The notes below the pieces were generated by a model. That model was not told the origin of the DNA. It ran no database searches and was given only the letters and a program-made list of their open reading frames with translations. A stretch of DNA of 26,680 nt from Spirochaetota bacterium (lineage in GTDB: Bacteria; Spirochaetota; UBA12135; COTS27; JAFLEE01). Shown here piece by piece: positions 7,644-16,258 of this stretch. A program made the translations under genes and the position numbers. The stretch's first letter is position 1. Every line of letters starts with the position of its first letter. The stretch is taken from NCBI GenBank assembly GCA_017302015.1, contig JAFLEE010000072.1, forward strand, positions 1 to 26,680, written 5' to 3'.

Positions 7644-10124
7644 ATGCATTTCAAGGCATTCTTTCTTCTGGCCCTCGCGGCCTCCTCCCTGTTTCCGGCC
7701 CAGTTCCGTCCCTCCGACATCGCCGAAGCGGTCTCGCGGATGCCCGGCGTTCCGCGCTATAGCGACGTCTGCCTTTCCTCCCGGTGGTACCGGAAAGATG
7801 GACTACGCGATCGCGATCCCAAGGCGCACGTCGACGGTCTCGACACGTTCCAGATGGCCCGGGATCTCTTCGCCACCCGGTTCGAATGGGCCTACATCAT
7901 GAACCAGGGCGATACCGAGTTTATCCGGAAGGCGAACGAGGGGGGGATCCCCATCTGCGTCTCGGTGAATACCCTGCTCGCCGACGAGGTCGGGGGATCC
8001 ACCTTCCTGCGGGGGCGCACCCGCGACCTCACCAATGGCTTCACCACTCGGCCCGACACTTGGCAATGGAACGTCCTTTGGGGCTGCTCCATCCACCCCG
8101 ATTACCGTGAGGTTTGGCTCAAGCACGCCCGCTTCCTCGTCGGGAACGGGGCGACCGCCCTGCAGCAGGACGACCCCAGTTTCAATGTGCAGGCGCTGCA
8201 CTTCGGCGGCTGCTTCTGCGATGCCTGCGACGCCGGCTTCTCGGCTTTCCTGAAGCGCACCGCGACCCCGGCCCAACTCACGGCGGCGGGGATCAACGAC
8301 CCTTCGACCTTCTCCTACCGGGCCATGCTCCTCGCCCTGGGCAATAAGCCCCGGGAGCCCTTCTATAAATACAAGTCGAATCCCTGGCTCAAGGAACGGT
8401 TCGTCGCGTTCCAAACCTGGGGGGTCCAGGATTTCTTCAGATACGTGCACGGCGAATTGGACCGCACCGCGGGAAAAAAAATCACCTATTCGTGCAATAG
8501 CGAAGAGCCCTATCTCCAGGAGGTCCACGATTTCGCGGTGGCCGAGTACTATAGTCCGATGCCCCTCACCCTCTACGAAACTTTCGCCATCGCGCGTAAG
8601 CGCGGCAAACCCGTGGTGCTCACCCTCGCCAAGCCCGGGGTTTTCGACAACCGGCTTTTCGTCGCCTCCTCCTACGCGACGGGGGGTTCAGTCATCGCGC
8701 CCTGGGACGTCTACGTGGGCTCCTATGTGCCCCGCTTCTACGGAAAAAAGGAGGATTTCGCCCCCCTCTACGCCATGGCCCGCCAGATGGCCCCCTTCCT
8801 CGACGGCTACGAAGACGCGGGCGCGGTAGGCCCCGAAGCGTTCGATGCGCGTTATCCCTCCTCCCCGATCACCGTGGAAAATCCATCGAACCTCTACGCG
8901 TTCATCCGGGCCGTGCCGAAGAACCCCGAGGCCCCCGTGGTGGTCCACCTCCTGCGCACCGCGCCCGACCCGGCCACTGGGATCACCCTTTCGTTCAACC
9001 CCGCCGCGTTCTTCGGCGGTAGCGTGAAGCTGCGCATGATCACGCCGATCGCCTATGACGCGGGCCCATTCTCGAAGGCCTCCGAAACCAAGCGTTTTGA
9101 CGCCTTGGTCGAAACCCGCGTCTTCGCCGATCCCTCGCGCACCCAATTCCGTCTGCCCCCCTTCGACCTCTGGGCGATGCTCGTGGTCGAAAAAGACCCC
9201 AACCCCCTCGTCCAACCCTACCTCTCCGGCGAGCGGGTGTTCCAGGGTTCCCAAACGGTCACCCTCGTCGCCGCCCCGGGAAACGAGATTCGCTACACCC
9301 TCGATGACCGTGAACCCGGCCCCAAATCGCCCCTCTATAGCGCCCCGCTCGTCATCAAAAAAAGCCTCACGATCAAGGCCCGTTCCTTCGGTCCCGCGGG
9401 CGCCAGCGCCGTCGCTTCCGCCGCATTCACGGCGAAGAGCGCCTTCGACTTCGCCGCGGATCCCGCCCTCTTACTTTGGCTCAAGGCAGACGCACTCGCC
9501 GAGGCCGATGGGGCCCCCGTCCCCGAATGGAAGGCCGCGAAGGGGCCCTCGCTGACCGTGCCCCCGACGGCCTTTCCCGACGGCGCGACCCCCGTGGCCC
9601 CGACCCTTTCCGCGGGCGGCATGGGGGGAAAGGCGGCCGTCTCCTTCAGCGGCAACCACGATGTCCTCAGCGCCCCGGGGCTGCTCAATGAGTTCGGGGT
9701 CTCCCGCGCGTTCACCGTGTTCATGGTGACGCGCTCCGACGATCCCCTTTTCGGCTTCTGCGGGAATATGGACAACGGGAACGGCGGCGTGCCTCGATTC
9801 TACGCGACCCGCGGCAGCCTCATCTACGACCAGATCCCGCAATCCGTGAATCCCTCCTCATCCGCGGGATACGTGGAAACCACGTGCTACGCCATGGACC
9901 CCGAGGGCCAGGTCCGAGCCTTCAAAAACGGCGCGGCCTCCGGTTCCCTCTCGGTGAAGCCCGTGGCCTCCTTCGGCGGGGGTGCGTTCGCCATGCCCTT
10001 CATGAGCGGCAATGTCTGCCGGAAAGGCATGGTTTCCGAAGTCCTCGTTTGGAACCGCTGCCTCTCCGAGGATGAGCGCGCCTCGGTGACCCGATATTTG
10101 ATGAAGAAGTATCCGGGAAAGTAG
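7644..10124 (+). CDS. secreted TIM-barrel-like protein with CHB_HEX_C and LamG-like domains
   Basis: This 826-aa protein begins with a signal peptide (MHFKAFFLLALAASSLFPA). Residues about 25-520 look like a TIM-barrel glycosidase-type domain, with QQDDPSFN near 172-179 and a CFCDAC cysteine motif near 190-195; relatives of this kind are loosely like GH42 but the family is unassigned. Residues about 530-595 match the chitobiase/beta-hexosaminidase C-terminal domain (IRYTLDDREPGPKSPLYSAP then LTIKARSF). Residues about 600-826 look like a concanavalin-A/LamG-type carbohydrate-binding domain starting LLLWLKADAL. It is probably exported and binds or cuts glycans outside the cytoplasm. The start at 7644 has GGAG six bases upstream and opens the signal peptide; the frame is open further upstream but overlaps the fucosidase and looks non-coding there. 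Confidence 0.8.
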   Translation: MHFKAFFLLALAASSLFPAQFRPSDIAEAVSRMPGVPRYSDVCLSSRWYRKDGLRDRDPKAHVDGLDTFQMARDLFATRFEWAYIMNQGDTEFIRKANEGGIPICVSVNTLLADEVGGSTFLRGRTRDLTNGFTTRPDTWQWNVLWGCSIHPDYREVWLKHARFLVGNGATALQQDDPSFNVQALHFGGCFCDACDAGFSAFLKRTATPAQLTAAGINDPSTFSYRAMLLALGNKPREPFYKYKSNPWLKERFVAFQTWGVQDFFRYVHGELDRTAGKKITYSCNSEEPYLQEVHDFAVAEYYSPMPLTLYETFAIARKRGKPVVLTLAKPGVFDNRLFVASSYATGGSVIAPWDVYVGSYVPRFYGKKEDFAPLYAMARQMAPFLDGYEDAGAVGPEAFDARYPSSPITVENPSNLYAFIRAVPKNPEAPVVVHLLRTAPDPATGITLSFNPAAFFGGSVKLRMITPIAYDAGPFSKASETKRFDALVETRVFADPSRTQFRLPPFDLWAMLVVEKDPNPLVQPYLSGERVFQGSQTVTLVAAPGNEIRYTLDDREPGPKSPLYSAPLVIKKSLTIKARSFGPAGASAVASAAFTAKSAFDFAADPALLLWLKADALAEADGAPVPEWKAAKGPSLTVPPTAFPDGATPVAPTLSAGGMGGKAAVSFSGNHDVLSAPGLLNEFGVSRAFTVFMVTRSDDPLFGFCGNMDNGNGGVPRFYATRGSLIYDQIPQSVNPSSSAGYVETTCYAMDPEGQVRAFKNGAASGSLSVKPVASFGGGAFAMPFMSGNVCRKGMVSEVLVWNRCLSEDERASVTRYLMKKYPGK

Positions 10125-10214
10125 GCGCGGGGCTGGAGGCCGATTGGGCCGCGAAAGGGTGCCGCCCTTCCGTTGGCGTGACTTTTCCCCGGGAAATGGC
10201 ACAATCGGGGGTCC

Positions 10215-11696
10215 ATGAGCCCCTACTCCATCCTGCCCTTTTTCGCCTTCGTGCTCAATGTGGTGCTCTCCGCCTGGGTGGGGGCCCAGAACCGCAGCGC
10301 GCCGATCAATCGGGCCTTCCTCTCGTTCAGCCTGCCCATGGCGGCTTGGGCCCTCTGCGAGTTCGTCGCCTGGAATTCCGTTCCGGGACCGGCCCTCATC
10401 GCCCTCTACCGGGTCGAGGCCGTCTTCTGGATCCCCATCGGGCTCCTCATCCTCCGCTTCGCCTACCGGCTCCTGAAGCGGCCCGATGACCCGTTCCTTT
10501 GGCTCTGCGCGGCAGTCGCCTTTGCATTCATCGTCCTCGAGTTCTCCACCGACTTGCTGGTCACCGGCGCCACCGCCACCGCCTACGGCAACCGGGCGGT
10601 CTACGGGCCCGCCCAATTGCCCGCGACGCTCTTCTCGGCGGGATGCGTCGTGGTGGCCCTCTACCTCATCCTCTGCCGCGCGCGGTCGGAGACCGTGCCC
10701 CTGAGGCGCCATCCCCTCGTCTGGGTGGCCACGGGCATCGCCGCCTCCCTCCTCATCACCGTCACGACGGAGATCCTCGGGCCGTTCGCCTTCCCCCACC
10801 GCTCGTGGATCGAACTCGGCCCCTCCTCCACCTCGTTCATCTCGGTCTTCACCTTCGTCGCCGTCCTGCGCTACCGCTTCCTCTCCCTGGGAGTGGAGGG
10901 CTTCGCCGAGGGATTGTTCAACGCCCTGGGCGAAGGCGTGCTCATCACCGATGAGCGCCTCGTCATCCGCAAGGCCAACCCCGCCGCCGAGCGCCTTTTT
11001 CTGCGCAGCCCCCTCGAGAACCTCGACGCGGGGAGCCTGCTCCCCGGCCTCTCCAAGGCCCCCCGCCACTGGGAAACCCGCCTGGTCCCCAAGGAAAACG
11101 CCCCCCACCGCCATCTCATCGTCGGGATCTCCCCCTTCTCGGCCTTCGGCGCCCACCACTGGCGCTTCATCTTCCTCGTGGACAATACCGCCGCCGTCCA
11201 TGCGCGTTTGGCCCTGGCCGAAAGCGAGAAGCGCTTCCGGGAGACCGTCGACCTCGTCCCCACGGCCATCATCGAGGTCGACCTCGAGGGCAACGTGAAG
11301 CACGCCAACCGCACCGCCTTCTCCATGTTCGGCTACGATCAGGAGGATTTCGACCGGGGCCTCAACGGCTACCGCGACATCATCCGCCCCGAAGAGCACG
11401 AGCGGGCGCGGCGCAATTTCGCCGACATCGTCGAGCGGCGGCGCACGGGGGCCAACGAGTACGGCCTGCGACGGAAAGACGGCACGCCCCTGCACGGGCT
11501 GCTCACCTCGGCCCCGATCTGGCGCGACGGGCGGCCCGTCGGCCTGCGCTCGAGCATCAGCGACATCACCGAGATCGAGGGGCTGCGCGGCGCGGCGCGG
11601 CGCAGCGCAGCCAGAAACTGGAGTCCCTGGGCACCCTCGCCGGGGGCATCGCCCACGACTTCAATAATATCCTCACCGGCATCCTCGGCGGCGTGA
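10215..11696 (+). CDS. hybrid histidine kinase, N-terminal part (7TM and PAS), frame-disrupted
   Basis: This 493-aa reading frame is the front of a split sensor kinase. Residues about 1-225 hold seven or so membrane helices like the 7TM histidine-kinase sensor domain. Two PAS-like domains follow at about 230-335 and 340-455, the second with FRETVDLVPTAIIEVD and ending in SSISDITEIEGLRG. Just after that point the frame leaves the family sequence: the last 25 or so residues (SAARNWSPWAPSPG onwards) are out of frame. The true continuation, QKLESLGTLAGGIAHDFNN, is encoded from 11612 in another frame. The cause is a CGCAG tandem duplication at 11601-11610. Without one copy, 10215-12715 would read as one 831-aa protein. 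As it stands, the product lacks the phospho-accepting His and the catalytic domain. Confidence 0.85.
   Translation: MSPYSILPFFAFVLNVVLSAWVGAQNRSAPINRAFLSFSLPMAAWALCEFVAWNSVPGPALIALYRVEAVFWIPIGLLILRFAYRLLKRPDDPFLWLCAAVAFAFIVLEFSTDLLVTGATATAYGNRAVYGPAQLPATLFSAGCVVVALYLILCRARSETVPLRRHPLVWVATGIAASLLITVTTEILGPFAFPHRSWIELGPSSTSFISVFTFVAVLRYRFLSLGVEGFAEGLFNALGEGVLITDERLVIRKANPAAERLFLRSPLENLDAGSLLPGLSKAPRHWETRLVPKENAPHRHLIVGISPFSAFGAHHWRFIFLVDNTAAVHARLALAESEKRFRETVDLVPTAIIEVDLEGNVKHANRTAFSMFGYDQEDFDRGLNGYRDIIRPEEHERARRNFADIVERRRTGANEYGLRRKDGTPLHGLLTSAPIWRDGRPVGLRSSISDITEIEGLRGAARRSAARNWSPWAPSPGASPTTSIISSPASSAA
11601..11610 (+). other. CGCAG tandem duplication causing a frameshift
   Basis: The bases CGCAGCGCAG are two perfect copies of CGCAG. 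Removing one copy restores the reading frame and gives the canonical kinase sequence RRSQKLESLG across the junction. The preceding GCGCGGCGCGG repeats make slippage or a sequencing error plausible. Confidence 0.85.
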
Positions 11697-12715
11697 CGCT
11701 CCTGAAGGAGCACCTCAAGACGCCCGACACCGCGGAATGCGCCCGGGTGCTCGACCAGGTCGAGAAGGCCTCCGCCCGCGGCACCGCCCTCGCGCGGCAA
11801 CTCCTCACCTTCTCCAAGGGCGGGAGCCCGGTGAAGGCGCCCCAAGACCCCGTCGAACTCGTGCGCGAGAGCGCGGCCCTCGCGCTCCTCGGCTCCCCCG
11901 TGGTCTCCGAGATCGAGGCCCCCAGCGACCTGCCCCGGGTCGACGGCGACCGGGACCAGATCCTCCAGGTCTTCCACAACCTCTTCCTCAACGCCGTCCA
12001 GGCCATGCCGGAGGGCGGCACCGTGCGCGTGCGCCTGGAAGCGCGTGAGCTTCCCCCCGCGGGCGCCCCCGGGGCGATCCCGGGCCGCGTCATCGCCTTC
12101 ACCATCGATGACGAGGGCCCCGGCATCCCCGAGGAGATCCTTCCGCGGATTTTCGACCCCTATTTCACCACCAAACCCGCGGGCACCGGGCTCGGCCTAT
12201 CGACCAGCCATTCCATCATCCAACGCCACGGGGGCTCCCTGCGCGCCTCCCGCGCGCCCGGCGGCGGGGCGCGCTTTGAAATCTGGCTTCCCGTCTTTTC
12301 CGGGAACGTGAGCGTCCCGCCGGCGGCGCCCCCCCAGACCCATGCCACCCGCCGCGCCCGGATCCTCATCATGGACGACGATCCCCTCATCGTCCAATTG
12401 CTCTCGACCATGCTCACCACCATGGGGCATGAGGTCGTCGCGACCCATCGCGGGGACGAGGCCGTGGCGGCCTTGGAGGCCTCCCCCGACTTCGACTTGT
12501 GCATCCTCGACCTCACCATCCCCGGCGGCATGGGCGGCGAGGAGACCATGCAGCGCCTGCGGGCCCTGAAGCCCGATCTCAAGGCCCTCGTCAGTTCCGG
12601 GTATTCGGATGCGCCGATCCTCTCCGATCCGGGAGCCTACGGCTTCCTCGGGATCCTCCCGAAGCCCTATAGTTTCCGCGCCCTCCAAACGAAGATCGCC
12701 GAAGCCCTCGGGTGA
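11693..12715 (+). CDS. hybrid histidine kinase, C-terminal part (HATPase and receiver), frame-disrupted
   Basis: This 340-aa open frame is the back half of the split kinase, listed from a GTG at 11693. The His-box GGIAHDFNN, with its His codon at 11654-11656, lies in this frame but upstream of any convincing start. Residues about 80-200 are the HATPase domain: N-box HNLFLNAVQAM (95-105), G1 DDEGPGI (139-145), F-box RIFDPYFTT, G2 GTGLGLS (164-170). Residues about 222-340 form a receiver domain with acidic DDD at 228-230, phospho-acceptor Asp273 and Lys324. In an intact protein the kinase would pass phosphate from its His to this receiver. It is convergent with the adenylate cyclase, 27 bp from its end. 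Either this is a pseudogene, or the locus switches phase, or the sequence has an error. Confidence 0.8.
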   Translation: MTLLKEHLKTPDTAECARVLDQVEKASARGTALARQLLTFSKGGSPVKAPQDPVELVRESAALALLGSPVVSEIEAPSDLPRVDGDRDQILQVFHNLFLNAVQAMPEGGTVRVRLEARELPPAGAPGAIPGRVIAFTIDDEGPGIPEEILPRIFDPYFTTKPAGTGLGLSTSHSIIQRHGGSLRASRAPGGGARFEIWLPVFSGNVSVPPAAPPQTHATRRARILIMDDDPLIVQLLSTMLTTMGHEVVATHRGDEAVAALEASPDFDLCILDLTIPGGMGGEETMQRLRALKPDLKALVSSGYSDAPILSDPGAYGFLGILPKPYSFRALQTKIAEALG

Positions 12716-12742
12716 AAAGCGGGGTCGGGCCCCTCCCCCCGG

Positions 12743-14050
12743 CTACCGGAGTTGATAGAGGACGACCTCGCCTTCCCTCCCCCGGATCTTCTGCGCCGGA
12801 AGTTCCTTCGCCGTGAAGGTCCCCGCCGCCGGCTTCCAGGCGGCCTCGGTGGCGAGGATGGTGGACCCGAACTCCTTGTTGAGGGATTCGACCCGCGAGG
12901 CCAGGTTCACCGTGTCGCCGATGATGGTGTATTCCCGTCGGCGCGCGGAACCCACGGATCCGGTGACCGCATCCCCGGCATGGATGCCGATGCCGATGCG
13001 CGTGGGGGGGATCGCGCCCTGGCCCACCAATTCGTCGGTGGCGTCCGCGAGGGCCAGCGCCGCTCCCAGGGCGTTTCGGCAATCGTTCCCGTCGGACAGC
13101 GGCGCGCCGAAGACGGCCATGAAGCCGTCCCCGAGGAATTTATTGATGATACCCCCGTGGGCGTTCACCACCTCGATGTGCCGGGTGAAGAGCGCGTTGA
13201 GGAAGGCGACGATCTCCCCGGGCGTCCGCGATTCCGAGAACTTCGTGAAGCCGCGGATATCGAGGAAGAGGACGGCCACGTGGCGCAATTCGCCGCCGCC
13301 CTGCTCCTTTTGCGCCAGGAGGCGCTCGACGACTTGGGGGGAGACGTGCTGCCCGAAGAGGCCGACGACGCGGTTTCGGTCCTCGGTGAGCCTGACGGAG
13401 GCTTGGATCTGGCGGTGGATGCGCCGCGCCACGAACCCGGCCAGCGCCCCCGCGACCACGAGGAACCCCGCCTTGGGGATCGCCGGCACCCAGGAATCGA
13501 AGAACCCGGCGGCCTCGTTCCCGTAGAGGAAGTAGAGGGCCACGGCGAAAAACTCGACCCCCGCCACAACCCCCGTGAAGAGCGAGATGGAGAAACGCAG
13601 CCTCAGAGTGGAGAGGATGATGAATAGAAAATAGAGGAGATAAGGCGGGGCATTGAGGGCCACGGCGGCGCCCGAGCTTTGGGCCATGATCCACAGGACG
13701 AGGGTGGGAAGGCTGACTTCGATGAAGGCGTTGACGTAGCGGGGCAAGGCGGGCACCTGGACGCGCCGGCGGACCGCGGCCCCGAGGAGGGTGAAGAGGA
13801 AGGCTTCGTAGAGGAAGGCCGCCACGAGGACCCAGATCATCCGGTCGAAGAACGCGGTGCTCCCGATGAGCCGCTCGATGGTCGCCAGAACCGGTCGAAA
13901 CCCCGTGAGCGTGAGGATCCCCAGGGCCGTGAAGATCCCGGTGAAGCCCACCAGGAGCCCGGCGCGGCCCCGTTCGCTCACGAGCATCTGGTGGTCGAGT
14001 TCCTCCTCGAACGGATCCAAATCGCGCTGCCAGCGGAATAATTTACCCAT
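12743..14050 (-). CDS. membrane class III adenylate/guanylate cyclase
   Basis: This 435-aa protein makes a cyclic nucleotide from ATP or GTP. Residues about 28-210 contain about six hydrophobic helices in place of the CHASE2 or HAMP domains found in many relatives. Residues about 235-435 form the class III catalytic domain: FLDIRGFTKFSE with metal-binding Asp264, NKFLGDGFMAVFG with Asp308 and Lys304, and YTIIGDTVNLASRVE with Asp379, Asn382 and Arg386. Lys304 and Asp379 at the base-recognition sites favour adenylate over guanylate cyclase. No Shine-Dalgarno is visible before the ATG. It is downstream of the PhyH gene on the same strand with a 109-bp gap, so it probably has its own promoter. 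Confidence 0.9.
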   Translation of the reverse strand: MGKLFRWQRDLDPFEEELDHQMLVSERGRAGLLVGFTGIFTALGILTLTGFRPVLATIERLIGSTAFFDRMIWVLVAAFLYEAFLFTLLGAAVRRRVQVPALPRYVNAFIEVSLPTLVLWIMAQSSGAAVALNAPPYLLYFLFIILSTLRLRFSISLFTGVVAGVEFFAVALYFLYGNEAAGFFDSWVPAIPKAGFLVVAGALAGFVARRIHRQIQASVRLTEDRNRVVGLFGQHVSPQVVERLLAQKEQGGGELRHVAVLFLDIRGFTKFSESRTPGEIVAFLNALFTRHIEVVNAHGGIINKFLGDGFMAVFGAPLSDGNDCRNALGAALALADATDELVGQGAIPPTRIGIGIHAGDAVTGSVGSARRREYTIIGDTVNLASRVESLNKEFGSTILATEAAWKPAAGTFTAKELPAQKIRGREGEVVLYQLR

Positions 14051-14159
14051 GGCAAATGCTACACCCGAACGGGGGGCGACGCCCGATGGTCGCCGCCGGC
14101 CAATCCTGGAATCCGGACCCGAGTTCTCAATTCCGGGGGGAATCAGGGCGCGAAGGCCC

Positions 14160-14963
14160 TCACCCCGCCTGGAAAAGGAGGGGGTTGCGCTGCCGGTCTT
14201 CCAGCGGGTCTCCGACTTTCAGGGAGGCGGCCTCCTCGTCCGAGAGGACGTTTTGGATCCCGTTATACACCGCCCGAAGCGGCATGAATTGCCCCGTCAT
14301 GGCGCGCCGCGGCCTAGGCGTCATATTGGCCCCCGCCCCGTGGATCGTAAGCCCGTTATGGATGACGCAACCGCCCGCGGGGAGCGGCGCGGCCACGGGC
14401 TCCACCCCGGCGAACTCGGGCAGCACGCCGTAGATATCCCCGAGGCGCGGCCCGATCCCCGAATTGCGGAAATCCCCGCTTCGGTGGGAGCCCGGGATGT
14501 AATAGAGGCACCCGTTGTCCCGCGTCGCCGCATCGAGGGCGACCCAGATCGAGAGCGCCCGGGCATCGTGGAACGACCAGTACGGGTTATCCCGGTGGTA
14601 GGCGGTGGGGTTGCCCCAAGGGGGCTTGATGAGCGCTTGGTCGTGCCAGAGCCGGATCCCCTCCAGCCCCGATAGCTCGCAAAGCATCCGCCCCAGGGCC
14701 TCGCTGAGGATGAGGCGCCCGATGGCCGGATTGTCCTTCCAGAGATTGATGAGTTGGAGGAAGGTGTCGCGGCCGTACTCGCCCTTATTTTTCGTGTCGT
14801 AACGATCGGTGCCCGGGAGGCCATTGCCCTGCCGCGCGGACACCGAGTTGCCCACCGCCGCGCGCCAGGCCTCGAGTTCCTCCGGCGAGAGGAAATCCGG
14901 CCGTGCGAAATAGCCGTTTTCCAGGTAGAAGGCCCGGTCTTTCGGTTCGATGCGCGTGTTCAT
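14160..14963 (-). CDS. phytanoyl-CoA dioxygenase (PhyH) family protein
   Basis: This 267-aa Fe(II)/2-oxoglutarate-dependent oxygenase has the full set of family residues. The metal triad is His123 and Asp125 in AYHRDNP plus His208 in TIHGAGAN, and Arg219/Arg220 in RPRRAM is the likely 2-oxoglutarate anchor. The middle section DNGCLYYIPGSHRSGDF is typical of the family. Such enzymes hydroxylate small molecules; the substrate here is unknown. It starts 25 bp after the URO-D-family gene on the same strand with a good AAGAGG before the ATG, so the two are probably one operon under the divergent AraC regulator. PhyH and URO-D genes together near AraC regulators suggest breakdown of a methylated or other small natural product; that is inference. 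Confidence 0.92.
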   Translation of the reverse strand: MNTRIEPKDRAFYLENGYFARPDFLSPEELEAWRAAVGNSVSARQGNGLPGTDRYDTKNKGEYGRDTFLQLINLWKDNPAIGRLILSEALGRMLCELSGLEGIRLWHDQALIKPPWGNPTAYHRDNPYWSFHDARALSIWVALDAATRDNGCLYYIPGSHRSGDFRNSGIGPRLGDIYGVLPEFAGVEPVAAPLPAGGCVIHNGLTIHGAGANMTPRPRRAMTGQFMPLRAVYNGIQNVLSDEEAASLKVGDPLEDRQRNPLLFQAG

Positions 14964-14988
14964 GGGTGCCTCTTTTCCTTCCCGCTTC

Positions 14989-16170
14989 TCAGAAGGTCCC
15001 GGCGAGCAGGTCGCGTTTGCGTTTCATGTAGTATTCGAAGTTCTCGAGGGAGACGTCGGGGGGGACGGTGTGGTCGACGGTGGGGATGAAGCCGCCCTCC
15101 TCGATGAGAGGGAGCAGGGTGGCGAGGTGGGTGTCGATGGCCGCCTTGTCCTTCGCCAATTCGCGCTTGTCGACACCGCCCCACAGGCGCAGGTCGCGAC
15201 CGAATTTCGCGCGGAGCGCGCACGGGTCCATGTCGGAGGCGCGCTCCAGTGGCCAGATCGCGTCGACCCCCGCTTCCATGAATTGGGGGATCACCGCCTC
15301 GCAATTGCCGTCAGAGTCGATGGCCACATAGCGCACGCCGCGCGCCTTAAACCAGGCCACCAGTTTCTTCAGTTCGGGGAAAATGAACTCGCGGAAGGTG
15401 GCGGGGGACAGCAACGGCCCGCTCTTCATGGAGAGATCCTCGTTGAGGAGCACATAATCGACGTCGGTCTTGGCCAGGATGGGCTCGGCGATGCGCATGG
15501 TGAGGTCGGTGACGGTTTCCATCATGTCGTGCATCATCTCGGGCTCGTCGTACCACGCGTAGCACAGATCCACCGTGCCCAGCCATTCCCGGGCGCGCCA
15601 ATAATAGCCCAGCATCTGGCAATTGCGCCCGAGGACGAGGGGATGGGCGCGGTTCTTCCAGCCGGGGAGATGGAAGGTTTCCCATTGGGCGGGGTAGCGG
15701 CTCGGGTGGGAGGCGTAGCGCTCCTTCATCCGCTTGAAGTCGTCGTGGCGCTTCACGGGAAAATCGATGAACTCGTCCATCGAGGCCCGGGTGCCCCCCG
15801 ACTGGCCCACGAGCAGCGCCTTGCGCGTTTGGCCCTTCTGGTCGACGAAGACCTCGTAGCGCTCGGTGCGCTCGATCACCCGCGTCTCGAACCAGGGCAT
15901 CATGTCGAAATGCACGGGGATGAACTCCCGCGGATCCATGCCGAAGCGCTCCTCCCCCGTGAACCAGTCCCAGTGCAGGTCTCGGCGGTCGAGGCCCTCG
16001 GCTTCCCAGCGGTCCTTCGTCTGGCCCCAGACGCCGGCTTCGTGGTTGGGCACCCGGTCCACCGGCTTGTACTCCATGACGTTGAGGAAGCGCTGGCGGG
16101 GGGAGAGTTCCAAACTTCCCGCGGCGTCCCGGGGGGCCGATTTCCGATCTGAAAGCGTTGACTGTTCCAT
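14989..16170 (-). CDS. uroporphyrinogen decarboxylase (URO-D) family protein
   Basis: This 393-aa TIM-barrel protein belongs to the wide URO-D/MtaA/CmuA superfamily and not clearly to heme-pathway HemE. Features are SPRQRFLNVMEYKPVDRVPN near residues 23-42, the DVDYVLLNEDLSMKSGPLLSP stretch, VRYVAIDSDGNCE, and the C-terminal DHTVPPDVSLENFEYYM typical of the non-HemE branch. Members of this branch often act in corrinoid methyl transfer or unknown catabolic steps. There is no corrinoid-protein gene nearby. The start at 16170 is chosen over 16260 because GGGAGGA lies six bases before it and because the longer form would run through the AraC promoter region. It leads an operon with the PhyH gene, and the AraC gene is divergent across 88 bp. 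Confidence 0.9.
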   Translation of the reverse strand: MEQSTLSDRKSAPRDAAGSLELSPRQRFLNVMEYKPVDRVPNHEAGVWGQTKDRWEAEGLDRRDLHWDWFTGEERFGMDPREFIPVHFDMMPWFETRVIERTERYEVFVDQKGQTRKALLVGQSGGTRASMDEFIDFPVKRHDDFKRMKERYASHPSRYPAQWETFHLPGWKNRAHPLVLGRNCQMLGYYWRAREWLGTVDLCYAWYDEPEMMHDMMETVTDLTMRIAEPILAKTDVDYVLLNEDLSMKSGPLLSPATFREFIFPELKKLVAWFKARGVRYVAIDSDGNCEAVIPQFMEAGVDAIWPLERASDMDPCALRAKFGRDLRLWGGVDKRELAKDKAAIDTHLATLLPLIEEGGFIPTVDHTVPPDVSLENFEYYMKRKRDLLAGTF

Positions 16171-16258
16171 GGGGTTCCTCCCGAAGCGTGAGATAAGGAT
16201 AGCCCCCCGGGGGGCTGAGGACTTGTATGGATGTAAGATCCTGTTGTATGCTGGGTCC
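16171..16258. promoter_or_regulatory. URO-D/AraC divergent control region with palindrome and 21-bp-spaced repeats
   Basis: This 88-bp region lies between the divergent URO-D and AraC genes. AGCCCCCCGGGGGGCT at 16201-16216 is a perfect 16-bp palindrome. TTGTATG occurs at 16223-16229 and 16244-16250, a direct repeat with a 21-bp period, which puts both on the same DNA face as in many AraC-family operators. The second copy lies 9-15 bases before the AraC start, so self-control is likely, and both are 53-80 bp upstream of the URO-D start. Confidence 0.6.

Noticed and set aside
9858-11495. 545-codon minus-strand frame
   Set aside because: It is antisense to the secreted protein and the kinase and is rich in Gly/Glu/Asp repeats without a family match.
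12716-12742. GGGG/CCCC hairpin between the convergent kinase and cyclase as a terminator
   Set aside because: The stem is only four pairs and no T-tract follows.
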